Under the pieces are notes generated by a model. The model had not been told where the DNA came from. It saw only the letters and a list, made by a program, of their open reading frames with translations, and ran no database searches. From positions 768,116 through 832,115 of the forward strand of contig NW_002476432.1 of NCBI RefSeq assembly GCF_000189635.1: 64,000 nt of DNA, read 5' to 3'. Positions 39,325-51,455 of the stretch are shown one piece after another (position 1 is the stretch's first letter; the number at the start of each line of letters is the position of its first letter). The stretch is from Tetrahymena thermophila SB210 (taxonomy: Eukaryota > Ciliophora > Oligohymenophorea > Hymenostomatida > Tetrahymenidae). The position numbers and the translations under genes are program-made.

Positions 39325-39360
39325 TTTTTATTGTAAGGGTTTATATTTATATAATTTGAA

Positions 39361-39460
39361 TTATTTATGATATTTTAAGGTAATGTATACATATTTTCAG
39401 CCAATTTAAACTAAAATTAAATTTGTATGTAGTTGCATGCTTATAATAATTCTAAATTAA
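39361..39460 (-). promoter_or_regulatory. Conserved upstream block, first subfamily (copy D)
   Basis: The same block as at copies B and C, with an insertion of about ten bases after TTTTAAGGTA and a slightly altered GCATGC segment. Confidence 0.45.
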
Positions 39461-40960
39461 AAAATTTTTATCAATTACATTATTTGTTTATTTTCTAACA
39501 AATGTTAGCTTTTATAACTCATGTATTTAAATATAAAAATAGAATAGAAAAGTAATTAAATTTAAATTTTATTAAGAAATTATTAGATGCAAAATTTAAA
39601 ATCAAACTGTAAAAAATTAATAAATAAATAATCTTTACACTATTTTACATTAAATTGTGTAAGGCTACAATATTTTAAAAATGCTGACTGACCTACTTTA
39701 ACAGAATCTTAAATTTATATATCATGTTATATTTTTTTTAAAGAACAAAATTCCTTTTAAAAAAACACCATGAATCATAATAAATTTATGAATAAGCTAA
39801 CATAATTTTGATATATATTTTTTTAACATTAAGTATCAAAAAATTGAAAAAATAATATTTTAGAATAGTAAATAGGAAAAGAAAAAATAGGATTTTTACA
39901 AAAAATAAATTTAAATTTTAAATATTTTTTTCTTCTCGTTGAATTATATTTTGAAGAGAAAAATTCAAAATTGATAAAATTATATTTTTGGAAGTTCGAA
40001 ATAAAGAAAAGAAAAATAAATAAATTAGATAAGGAGTTTTTAGAAACAAAATTCAATTAAAAATTATGCATCATTTGTTTTAAGATCCGTACTGAATTAA
40101 ATTTATAACACATTTTACTCAAACCCAAACATTTTAATTCTCAAATAAAACTAAATACCTTAAGTAAAATTTTTAAACTAAGTTACCAATTCTACAGTAT
40201 TAATCTATTTTAATTACCAAGAAATTTCTTTAATTATAGATAAATATATAAACAAGCTAATTTAATTCTATTTTTAACATGTTTATTAACATATATTCAG
40301 TATAATATATAATTTAAAAGCAAATTCCTTAGTTATTAAAATAAAATAAATAAATAAACTAACTAATGATTTTAAATCTTTTTTAAAATGTTTCGGTATT
40401 ATATATAATTTCATGCTATTTTGTAAGATGTTTATTTACATATCCATAATAATTATTTGATAAAATAATTAGAGCGTTTTAATAATATTAAAATTAATTA
40501 GAAATTAAATCAATAAAATAAATTAAAAAAATTACACAAAAATGAAAGTATTTATTTATAGTATTAGGTTTTTATTTTCAATTTATTTAATTATTAATCA
40601 ATAAAATATAAAATAGACAAAAGTTAAATTAGAATTTTCACTAAGAAATTATTAGACAGACTTAAAATTCTAAACTTACTTCAAAATAATAAATAATATT
40701 TACCTTAATTTTTATTTAATTATGTTATTTGTTTGTTTGTTTGATAATAATTTTAACAAAGATTTCTTTCTTTAATGAATAGCTTTTTATCTAGTATAAA
40801 CATTTTTTTTTTGGATTACTTATTTGTACAAAATTCAAAACAAAGACAGACTGAATATAAATAAATACAAAATATTATTTTACATCAGAAAGTATTTATT
40901 ATAAAAAGTAAAACAAGCATAGTCTTATAAATTTTTACATTTTAAAATCTCATATTAATA

Positions 40961-41600
40961 TTTTTTGATTAAATTAAAATTAATATATTTTATAGAATAT
41001 ATGAATGATATTTCCTACATTCTTGATTTACTTCCTTAAATAATTCAATAATTTATTTGTTTTTATTTTTTAATTCGAACTAATAATAACTCTATAAATT
41101 ATCATCAATATCAAAAAAAAGTAATTCTATAGGAAGATTCCTTATTAATATTTCGTGTTTTGCATGTCACTTATTATGAAATAGATTTTTTATTTATTTA
41201 CCTTAAACATTCTATATTAAGGAGAAAAAAAAATATAAATTTCTTCAATAAATCTCTCCTTTAGGGACTAAAACTGGACTGAAAATTTGAATTGAGTTAG
41301 TCCTTAATTAACCAGAAACCACGGTATATGATATTGATTTAGATTGTAAAAGAAAATTTGTATAGAAATAAATAATAATTTATTCAATATATTTTCTTTT
41401 GAACAGATACATTGTTAGAAGTATACAAATAACAAATGAATAGAATTATTTGAATTCAATAGTGCTTATACCAATAAAAAGCTAAGACAAAAACATCAAT
41501 ATTTTCTTCAATTTAGCTTTAACAGATATATTTTTATAAATCTCAAAACCTAATAAACTTTATTTTTTCATTTTAATTCTAAAAATATATGGCAAATTTA
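40961..41600. other. Spacer between the two subfamily arrays
   Basis: AT-rich, with a less AT-rich patch near 41265-41335 where GGACTAA and TTAGTCC could pair across about 25 bases. No coding frame was supported. Confidence 0.4.
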
Positions 41601-43924
41601 AGTTTTTCAGACAGGATATGAGCTTAATTCATGAATAATTTAAAATATTCATATTAACAGTCTTAAAATTGTATGTAAAAGCTATTTTTATAACTTTTTA
41701 TACGAAAAATACCCCTAGATTCCTATATTGTAAATTAGTGATTGTAATAATAATAATATCTGAATAAAAAAATTATGGATTTAAAATTGGATTATTGATT
41801 GAATAAATAACTTAAGACAAATTTTTGATATTTTTTTTTGTGGTTATTTTTGTGAGAAAAAATAATCAATTTTTCCTTCTATTATCTTTAATCTTTAATG
41901 AAATTAAGATTAACAGATAAAATTAAAACCACAAACAAATTTACAAATTTAATTTTCATTTGAAAACTCAGGTTTTTATAACAGCAGGAGAGATGAATTA
42001 TAAAAAAATATTTAGTTATAAATTTTGAAATATAATAAAATAAAACTAGTTCATACATACATCCGCTCTCTTTAAGAAAAAGATAAACTCTTTTTTTACT
42101 ATGTAAACTTATTTTTTTAAGTTTTATAATTAAAAAAATTAATATTAATTGTCTATCAAATAATCTATATTTTTCATATAAATTAATCTGATAAATTTGT
42201 TTTTATGTTATAAGCTCTTTAATAAAGGGAAAAACAATTAAAGATATTAAATAAGGGTAATTGAGGATAATAATATATCATACTCTAACGCATAACAAGT
42301 AATAAGTAGATTAAATCATATTATTATAAAAGAAATTAAATAAATAATTATTTTATTTCAAATATGATATTTATTTATATGTATGAAGATCTGTCTTTTT
42401 ATATAACTACCATATTTAATCTACTTTAAAAGATAAATTTAACACTACTTTTAAAAAAAGAAATATTATAAAATTTGTTTGTGGCCCCTAAAGCTGAATC
42501 TCAAAAAATAATATCAAAATAGAAGAAATCAATTACATTTTTGAAACAAAAGTTAATTATTTTGATTTGCAATATTTTAATTAAAAGCAATCGAATTTAG
42601 TTTTAAGGCAAGGCATTGTTAATTTGAGTTTCGATAATTTTTATTTGAGGATATTTATGAAACCAAAAAATTATTAAATTGTAAAAAAGTGATTGCGAAA
42701 TTCAAGTTAAGTCTTAAAATAATTAATTGTATCCTATCAAAACTAAAAAGTATCTCAAATACCATTTAAAGCAAAGAGATCAATTAATAATTTTATAAAT
42801 TATAATAACTTTCTACAATACATTAATATTCAAGCTTATAAAATAAAATTATGGCTTTTACAAGTTTTAGTGGTATTTATTTACATATTAATTTATCTAT
42901 GATATTTTAACCTAATTAAATTATTTACACTTTCTTTTTGAATAATAATTGCTTTCAAAAATGGAATAAAATTTTCACCACAAAATATTGTGTGATAATA
43001 ACAAATTAATAAATACGTAATCAAAGGAGTTAATCATTATCTGAAAAGATTTAATCTACCTTGATGTTATAATTTATATAAAGCTCATTAATAATCACTA
43101 ATAATTGTTTGGCGATATAAATATGATTGTGAGTATTTAGAGTTATTTAAAGCGTAAGAAGAATAAAGCTATATTTATTTGTTACTTACTAACAAAATAA
43201 ATTATTTTCTTCTTTTTTTGAAGTATTTTTGCAATATAACTAACTAACTTACTAAATAACTTCTTATTGACTTTAATCTATTACAAATACTTTTTAATTT
43301 CGAAGAAATAAAATCAGATTGAATAAAATTTATCAATAATAAATTAAAAATATATATTACTAAAATATAGAAGTTGTATTTATTTAGATGGCAAAATACA
43401 AGTTAATAGCGGTAGACAAAATAATTGTTTTAAATGTATATGTAATTAATAATAAAATAAATATATTACTTGAAAATTCTTACAGCTTATAGTAATAAAA
43501 ATATGCTTCCAATCTTTAGTTAGAACTTTAAAAGTTACTAATTTTATAGTTAGTTATTCTATCACACACTTATAAAATTTATGAAGATATTTTTATTATA
43601 AATTCTTTACCTTATTAATGAATAGATTATTTTGTAAAAAATATTTAATCCTCTCCTTTACCATATATTAATTATGTTTAATTAAGTAAGTAAGTTCATG
43701 CATAACAAACGATTCATTAAATTAATATTTTTGAAAAATAATCTAAAAAAATGTGGTTGATAATCAAATGAATGAATGAATAAATGCTTAGTAGAATTAA
43801 AAAACAGTCTCATAAAAACACATAAAAATTGTTACAAAACCATAACTCAATTCATTTTAATTAATTCATTCAAATATTAAATTTAAAGTTTGTATTTCTA
43901 ATTTAGTGATGCGAACTAAAATCA

Positions 43925-44263
43925 TCAGAATAACAATGCCATTAAGACAAAGAGGGCTGAGAACAAAAGAACACTATCAAAACAGGCAACCATTTTGTTA
44001 TAAAGAGCTTTAACAGTATCATTACTTATATTGCTGCAATTTGACTTTACACAATTTCCAACAGCAGAATCAGAAGTATTATTTTAACCACAGTTATTTC
44101 CACATGAAATGAATTAGGCTAATGCAGTTTTGCAAGCATCATCAGTACTTTAACAAACTGTTCCATTAGTTAACTAAGCCATAATGTCATCTTAACACTT
44201 TGAGGCATTTGCTGTGTACAAAGCTATAGAAATAAGAATTAGAATTGAAGCAATTTTTCTCAT
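43925..44263 (-). CDS. Small cysteine-rich secreted or GPI-anchored protein, copy E
   Basis: Intact, 112 residues, TGA stop. The signal peptide ends at about residue 20 (TANA). Eight cysteines have the family spacing C-x13-C-x6-C-x9-C-x3-C-x12-C-x4-C-x17-C. NCSNIS is present, and the C-terminal tail is LLFSALFVLMALLF. It belongs to the second subfamily, which differs from B-D by one residue fewer after the signal peptide and by ISNDTVKALYNKMVACFDS before the tail. Its upstream block is of the second class. Surface or secreted location is inferred from the two hydrophobic ends. Confidence 0.9.
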
Positions 44264-44308
44264 TTTGTTTTTTATCTTTTTTAAGTAATTTAATTTTGTT
44301 TTTGTTTT

Positions 44309-44354
44309 AATATTTTGATTATAAAGTTTCAGGTAAATATGCCCTAAATTTAAA
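44309..44354 (-). promoter_or_regulatory. Conserved upstream block, second subfamily (copy E)
   Basis: It contains plus-strand AATATTTTGATTATAA and, further on, CCCTAAATTTAAA, about 46 bases before the ATG. Equivalent blocks occur at copies A, F, H, I and J. Confidence 0.5.
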
Positions 44355-44870
44355 CAAAAGAAGTTTTAATTTTTTTATTATTAAGTCAATTTTTTTCAGT
44401 TATGATTGCTACTATTTTTAATTTATGAGTAAATTTACAAAATTTTATTAAATACAAATGTAATGATGATTAATTAAATAATCAGAACAGATCAGATCAA
44501 TTATTAAATATTAAAAACTTAACTTTAGCTTACATAAAATTTTTAGTATTAATTTACCAAAATAAATATGATCTTGCACTATCTATTTTGCTTTTGTGTT
44601 AAAGAGAAATATTTTAAATTGTAAATCTTATTTATTTAATATTAAAGCGATCAATTGTTAAATAATTAGCTATGAATAATATATTTTAAAATCTTGATGT
44701 GTTAGAATAAAAATTTTTAAAAAATGTAAATAGATTAATTAATTAAATTACATTTGTGAAAAGACAAAGTGATGAATTTTTTATAACTAAATCACTCATC
44801 TTAAGTATTCGAAAAGTTTCTATTAAAAAATTAATAAAATAATAAACATTGTTTTAATACTTTAGCTGGT

Positions 44871-45439
44871 TCTTCAAAAACTTTGACACATTTTACTAGT
44901 TTTATCAATAAATAGTTAGCTAATAAATAAATTTGCGAGCTACAAGATTTTTAACTAAAAATAAATAGCATTCGTTTCTGCAAATTAAAATTTTACTATT
45001 CGGCATTGGCTGTTAGCAGAATTTAAAGGGGAATCCAATTAATTTTTAAAATAAAGAAATAAATATGACAGAAAATATGGACAAGTGAAATTTTAAATCC
45101 CTGAAAATACCCCTAATATTCTCTGTCTTTAGACTGACACACTACGAAAATAGTGATTATAGTATAGAATGCCGCTGAACACCTCTACTATCAATATCCA
45201 GTTAAAAACATTCAATTTTAAAACTAATTTTACAGAAAAAATTGATGATTTAATATTAAAGACGAAAAACCTTTAACTTTACTATGTATGTTTCAAGTCA
45301 ATAGATTTCAACTAAAACCATAGTAAAACTAAGACCAATTTCAATAGTAAAAAGCTATAAAATCTCTCAAATAACTCTAGACTCTCACAATAAATTCAAT
45401 CTCAACGATAAGCGTGCTCATTATAGTACAATCGATACC
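44871..45439. other. Less AT-rich unique stretch
   Basis: Around 45000-45180 and 45300-45435 the base composition is less AT-rich than elsewhere, with segments such as ATGCCGCTGAACACC. A short part near 45100 resembles 41705 (AAATACCCCTA). No open frame of useful length, tRNA-like fold or known element could be identified. Confidence 0.35.
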
Positions 45440-45720
45440 AAAAATTGTTTCTTCAAATATTTATAAATGCTATAATTTACTTTATAATTTTAGAAATTAT
45501 GTATTTCAAAAAGTAAAATAAATTTTAAATGCAGGTTGATTTATACCAGCTAATAAATTTCTTTAGTTAAATAATAAATTGTTTTATTAAGTGCTATTTA
45601 TTTAATAAACTAGATTAAATAAATTAAAAATTTTCACTAAAAAACTGTGATTCAGAAATACAGTATCAGTCTAAATAACTTTTACAGTCTGTTTTTATTT
45701 AAAGTAAAATCTTTTTTATT
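45440..45720 (+). pseudogene. Fragment of pseudo-histidine-kinase exon 3
   Basis: About 280 bases match the start of exon 3 of the 833-residue kinase-like genes, from the DIVSSNIY region to the INCDSETI region just before the N-box. It has substitutions and small indels, no start, no membrane part and no HATPase end. It is clearly dead. It shows that a kinase copy, or part of one, once accompanied the second-subfamily array. Confidence 0.7.
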
Positions 45721-47821
45721 TACAAATTTTATTTTCATTTGAAAATTCAAATTTTAATATTTATGCAAGCAGAAATATTTTTGAATTTAAAAATAAATAA
45801 ATAAATAATTTATCATCAATTTTGAGATATAAAAAATAAAATTAGTTCATTTCATATAAAAATAAGAATTATCTACTAAATTATATCTACTTTACAGACA
45901 AATTAACCTGATAAATTTAGATGCTTATAACAGAGTCTTTAATAAAAAAGCTAATTAAGTTAATTAAAGACATAAAATAAGTATTTTTTAAGGTAAGAAT
46001 ATATTTAAAATTTTTAAATTTCATTATTTCATAATTTGAATACTTGCTAGCTTACAAATTAAACTAAAATTTCATTTAAGATTGATCGCTATTTATATCA
46101 TTAGTAAAATTAAAATAATTATATTATTTAAATAAACTGGACAATGTAAGATGAGAATAGAGCTATTGTAACATGATTAAAGAAAAACATTTATTAAAAA
46201 TTATTTTAACAATTAAGTAAGAGTATGAATAAATGCTTAATCTTTCAAAATAAAGAAGTTTATTTATTAAGATTAATCTGATAAATTTTCTTTTAGCCTT
46301 AAAAGATAAATAATAATTTATTATCTTGAAAAGAACTTTAAGTTAAAATTAGTCAAGTTTTTTTCTTAAGCTAAATAAAGAAGGTTTAAGTGCATTCTAC
46401 ATTTATTTTATGTAAAATGTAAAACTTAGTCAATTATATTTTGAAAATAGTTAAAAACGTAAGTTAATTCAATGTGTGTGGTCACTAAAGATAAATTAAA
46501 AAAAATTATATCAAATAGAAGAATTTCAATTATACTTTTGTAACAAAAATTTATTTTTTTTTGGTTTGTAAAATTTTAATTAAAAGTAAGAATATAATTC
46601 AATTTGGTTTTAAGGGGTAAGTAGTTAGTCTCATATAAATAATTTATTTATTTATTGATACAATTTCAAGACTATTTCTTTATTTATGGATATTTATGAA
46701 ATCATAAAATTAATAATGGTTTATTAAAAGAAATTATATTCTAAAATTAACGTCTGTTTGTTCTGTTTGAAGAGATATTTGAAAGCTAAATTAATAACTA
46801 ATATTTATTTATTTATCTATAATTAAAAATTGATGTATTAACTAAAAAGTATTTCAATAGATATTTAAAATATAAAAAAGAGATTAATTTCACTCAAGCA
46901 GTTTTATAAATTGTAATTAATACCTTTTGACATATGTTAATATTCAAGATTATAAAATAAAAGTATGCCTTTTATTAGTTTTAATGTATTTATTTGCATA
47001 TGAATCTATCTGGGAACTTTTATTCCTTTTTAAAGAAAATATTATTCAAAAATGTAAATAATTTAATTAATTAATTCAAAACTAATAAATAGGTTAAAAA
47101 TCATCCACAAAGTATTTTACGATAATAACAAGATAATAATACAAATTTTATCTTCTTATTAACTTTTATCTATTACAAGTACTTTTTAATTTCGAAGAAA
47201 TCAAAACAAATTTAACAAAATTAATCAATAAAGAAGCGAAAATATTATACAAATTTTAAGTTATTTATTTTGTTTGCAAAAAGACAAATTAATAAGTGTA
47301 GAGAATTAATTTTTTTTAAAATTTATATATAATTATAAAAAGAAATATATTACTCACAAATTCTTACAGCTAAAAGTAATAAAATTATGCTTCCGATCTT
47401 ACTTAAAACTTTAAAAGTTACTAATATTGACTAAGATAAATAATTATTCTATTAGGGATATATACAATTTATGAGGATATTTATATATAGAGAGAGTTAT
47501 TTATTTTTTAAGTGCCTTTTTTATTTTGGATTAAATTCTTTACCTATTAATGAATACTTTGCTTTATAAAAAAGAATTTAATTTTCTATCTATATGGTAT
47601 ATATTATGTTTTAGTAAGCTTATGTATTTATAAAAATTAATTGAGCTAATATTTAAGAAAGTTAAGCTAAAATAAATTAATTGATTTATAATTAGAATGA
47701 ATGTTTAATAGAATTAAAAAACAGTCTCTCACAAACAACATAAAAATTGTTACAAAACCATAACTCAATTCATTTTAATTAATTCATTCAAATATTTAGT
47801 GATGTATGCTAACTAAAATCA

Positions 47822-48160
47822 TCAGAATAACAAGGCAAGTAAAACAAAGAGGGCTGAGAATATAAGCACACTATCAAAACAGGCCAAAATTTTGTTGTAA
47901 AAAGCCTTAACAGTATCATTATTAATATTACTGCAATTGGTCTTTACACAATTTCCAATAGCAGAGTCAGAGCTATTATTTTAGCCACAGGTACCCATAC
48001 ATGTAAAGAGAGTAGCTAAAGCAGTATTGCAAGCAGCATCAGTATTTTAACAAATTGTTCCATTTTTAATCTAAGTAGTAAGGTCATCTACACACTTTGA
48101 GGCACTTACTGCGGACAAAGCAATAGAAATAAGAATTAGGACTGAAGCAATTTTTCTCAT
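47822..48160 (-). CDS. Small cysteine-rich secreted or GPI-anchored protein, copy F
   Basis: Intact, 112 residues. The signal peptide ends VSA. The eight cysteines keep the family spacing. The glycosylation-type motif reads NCSNINN, and the tail is LIFSALFVLLALLF. The segment between cysteines 4 and 6 (MGTCGQNNSSDSAIGN) is close to that of copy E. Four glutamines are coded by TAA or TAG. It sits in the longest repeat unit and has the second-class upstream block. The best-matching relatives are I and E. Confidence 0.9.
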
Positions 48161-48207
48161 CTTGTTTTTTTTATTTTAAGTAATTAATTTATATTTATTT
48201 TATTTTT

Positions 48208-48254
48208 AATATTTTGATTATAAAATTTCATCAAAATGCACTCTAATATATATA
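48208..48254 (-). promoter_or_regulatory. Conserved upstream block, second subfamily (copy F)
   Basis: Plus-strand AATATTTTGATTATAA is followed by AAAATGCACTCTAA, about 48 bases before the ATG. It is close to the blocks at H, I and J. Confidence 0.5.
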
Positions 48255-51200
48255 ATTCAGATGAAGTAAATTTTTTGTTGCAAAAGAATGTTTCCAGTTT
48301 CGATAGCTTACTATTTCCAAATTATGAATGAAGTTACAAAAAATATATTAAATATATAAATGTGATAAACATTAAATAAAATAGATAATTATACAATTTG
48401 AGTTTGTAATTAGAAACGATCAGATCAGATTAAATATTAATATTAAAAAATATTAAAAACTTAACTTTAGTTTACACAATAATTGGTATTTAATAGACTT
48501 AATATGATCTTGCTTTTTTTAGGTATATGTAAAAAGAAAAGTGTTTTTAAACTCTAAATCCTATTTTATTATCATTAAAGTTATAAATTGCTAAATAAAG
48601 TAATAAGATATTTAATGTATTGTTTAAAATATTGAGGTAATAGAATAAAACTTTTTTAAGAATATCAATGGATTAAAAAATTTCCAAAAAAGAAAAATTT
48701 TATTCTTTTTGTAATAAACCTCTAATGATCTTACAGTTGTTATCTAATTATTAAATTAAAGTTTAATATTGATGTTTAAAAAATTAATGGTTACGAAATT
48801 TAATAAAGCATATGTATTTAAGAAATAATTTGAAGTTAGTATGTGTAATTAATATTATGGTTAACAATTAAATTAGATTATAATCCACCAATTTATGTAT
48901 GGATTATGTAAGGATGGATTGAAAATTCAATTTATGTATTTAAAATCACAAAATTAATTTATTAATTTTAGTTTTCAAATTCAAGTTTAAACGATTTCAA
49001 GTATATCTATCTATCTTTCGAAAAAAAATAAAGACTATAAATTGAAAATGATAAAATATTATTTTTTAAAGTGATATAAATTTATATATTCCTCTATTTT
49101 ATATATTTTTTTCATATTTTAGGTCATTTTTTATGTGTTTAAAAAAAAGGGTGAAAATTATTTGTATTAAATAATCAAATTTGCTTTTCATGTAATTTAT
49201 CTGATGAATTTGGATGATGTAGTAACATAGACTATTCATAAATTCGAAAATAAATATCTAATTAATCAAGTAAGGAAATAGAAGTGAAACGATTTTCGAA
49301 AAGTGTATCTTTTATTTCAAAAATATTACTCCCAGTAGTAAATCTAATTGTATTTTTTCATGCATGATTTAGATAGAGCTGCTGATTATTTAAGAAGTTA
49401 TTCAACTCAATAATCTATCGTTTTAGGTAATCATTTTTATATTATAACAAAATAAACAGAGTTAATTATAGTAAGAAAAGCAAAAAAAGGATAATTAAAA
49501 TAGCGATAATGTTATACCAAAAAAAAATTATTTCTTTAATCACTTTAAAATTATTTTGAAACTAATTGATTGAGATAAAGAAAAATTAGAGATATTATAA
49601 AATTTAGTGATTTGTGTATTTAGATTGATTTGATTGTAATAAAAGCATAATAATCTTTCTCACTAAAGAAAATTAATCAAAATAGAAGCATTAATCTTCT
49701 AAAAATAATAATCATTAGATGTTTCTTTTTCTATTCAAAAAGCATATATTTCATATTAAAAGGGTCATTATATTTATCTCTAAATCTCTCTAAAAAATAT
49801 TTTCAAACAAAATAACTTCTCATAAAATCATACATAGTTTTATTAGTTATAATTTCACTTAAGTGATTTTTTTAAAATCATTTCAAAAATAATCCATTTT
49901 ACTAACCATAAGTAAGATTTTCTAAACGCAATAAGATTTGGTCAATTTGAACAATCTTTGTTTGTGAATTTTATGCGGTTACAAAATATCTTTAAATTCG
50001 AGTAAATCAAATTCATTTAGAAAAGAATTATCAATCTATTTCCAAAATTTGAAATTTTTGACAAAAAAACAAATAAATATCTTTAGATAACAAATTTGAC
50101 TTCTAAATGCATGCAATTCTTTTGATTTTCAAGCTAATTTATTCTATTTATTTTAAATTTTTTTTCAAAATACATTGTTTACTTTATGGTGTAAAATAAA
50201 AATTTTAAAACATTTTTTTGTTGGGATAGAAAAAAGTTTCAAAATATCACTTTTTAAATAATAGCGGTAAAAAATATATTTCGTATTGTCGATCAGAAAT
50301 ACTAATAAAAATTAATTATTATTATCATTAGTTCTAACTATTAAGTTTAAGCGCATTAATTTAATATTTTTTCGTTTATTAATATTTTATGGTAATAGTC
50401 ATTAAGATTAGAAACTAATGATGATTCATTAATCAAATTTGGATTTTTATTTGATAATTAAAAATATATCACTGTAAGCTCAATTAATATTGCAAATTTA
50501 TGTCTGCTTTTTACCTAATTATCTTTTTATTATCCAAAAAAAGTTACAAAGAGATATAAAAATAATTTGCAAAATATCTTCAATCAAATTATTACATAAT
50601 AAGATAATTATTTAGCTTATTTTTAAAAGCAAAGCTATTCAATTTTTAAATTTTTAGATATTAGTTCATACATGATTAAAATAATATTATCAGATAATAA
50701 TAATAAAAATTAGATAATTTCTTAATCATGAAAATATATGTTATTTTAAAATTTAGAAATTGCAAATAAATTTAATCTACATTTTTGGTTGGATTTATTT
50801 TTTATATTTTAATTGTAAATATATATTTGTTTAAATACAGAAGCAAAACTCATTGAAAATAATATAAGAATTTTATCAACAAACAAAATAAATTATAAGT
50901 TCCATTTTGTTTTAAAGCTAAAAAAAGTTCAATAACAAAAATAATAATAAATTATAAAATTTAATTAGATATAAATTCTACTATTAAAAGTTATGCTCCT
51001 TTTATTACTTACTTACTTAATAATTTCCTTAAAAATATTATTGAAAAGGAATATTACTTTGAATTAGATTTGCAAGCGAAAAATGAATATAGATGATATT
51101 TTTAATATAATTTATTGCTAAATATCATTTATTATTATACACACATATCAAAAATTTTTATTTTTAGCATATTTTTAAGTTATATCATTAAATAAAAGAC

Positions 51201-51289
51201 ATTTGATAGACTAAAATTTATTCTCTTTATATATTTAACCAAAGCAGGTTTATGTGTTTGCTTCCATTATCTTGGTTAAGTAATTATTT

Positions 51290-51455
51290 TTTTTAGAGTA
51301 AAACTATCATTTTTTACTTTAAAACCTCGATAAGTACCTACCTCAACTTAAATTTAGTGGGGAAAAAATTTTTTAGTTTTACAAAGTGCTAATTAATTCA
51401 AACAAAAAATTTTCAAAAAGTGGGTACTAATATTGGAGAATCTACAGTATATTAA
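51290..51455. mobile_element. Possible short inverted-repeat transposon remnant (MITE-like)
   Basis: Two ends face each other about 150 bases apart. The left reads AACCTCGATAAGTACCTACC. The right, reverse-complemented, reads TACTGTAGATTCTCC then AATATTAGTACCCAC. They align imperfectly, and the TACTGTAG...CTCxA...AGTACC style resembles termini of the Tc1/mariner-pogo superfamily. The inside is AT-rich without a frame. The stretch is not shared with the neighbouring duplicated units. This is only a candidate. Confidence 0.3.

Larger units (their letters stand above)
38830..40960. repeat. Duplicated unit 3: copy D with upstream flank, kinase absent
   Basis: It matches the copy B and C regions through the gene and about 1.6 kb of upstream noncoding sequence, then the similarity stops before the position where the kinase gene would begin. 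It is therefore a truncated unit of the first subfamily. Confidence 0.7.
41601..44870. repeat. Duplicated unit E
   Basis: The gene's downstream flank, 41601-43924, shares long runs with 45890-47821 (unit F) and partly with 59290-59480 (unit I). The conserved downstream block lies at about 43415-43525. The upstream flank resembles those of the other second-subfamily copies as far as about 44870. No gene other than copy E was seen. Boundaries are approximate. Confidence 0.65.
45721..50990. repeat. Duplicated unit F, the longest of the second subfamily
   Basis: It matches unit E on the downstream side and units G, H and I on the upstream side. Landmarks are the conserved downstream block near 47280-47430 and an upstream stretch to about 50990 shared with unit I. 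Compared with unit I it carries about 300 extra bases at roughly 50128-50435. No gene other than copy F was seen. Confidence 0.65.

Noticed and set aside
41265-41335. Structured RNA with GGACTAA/TTAGTCC stem
   Set aside because: The stem is only seven pairs with a long loop and no second copy was found to show compensating changes.
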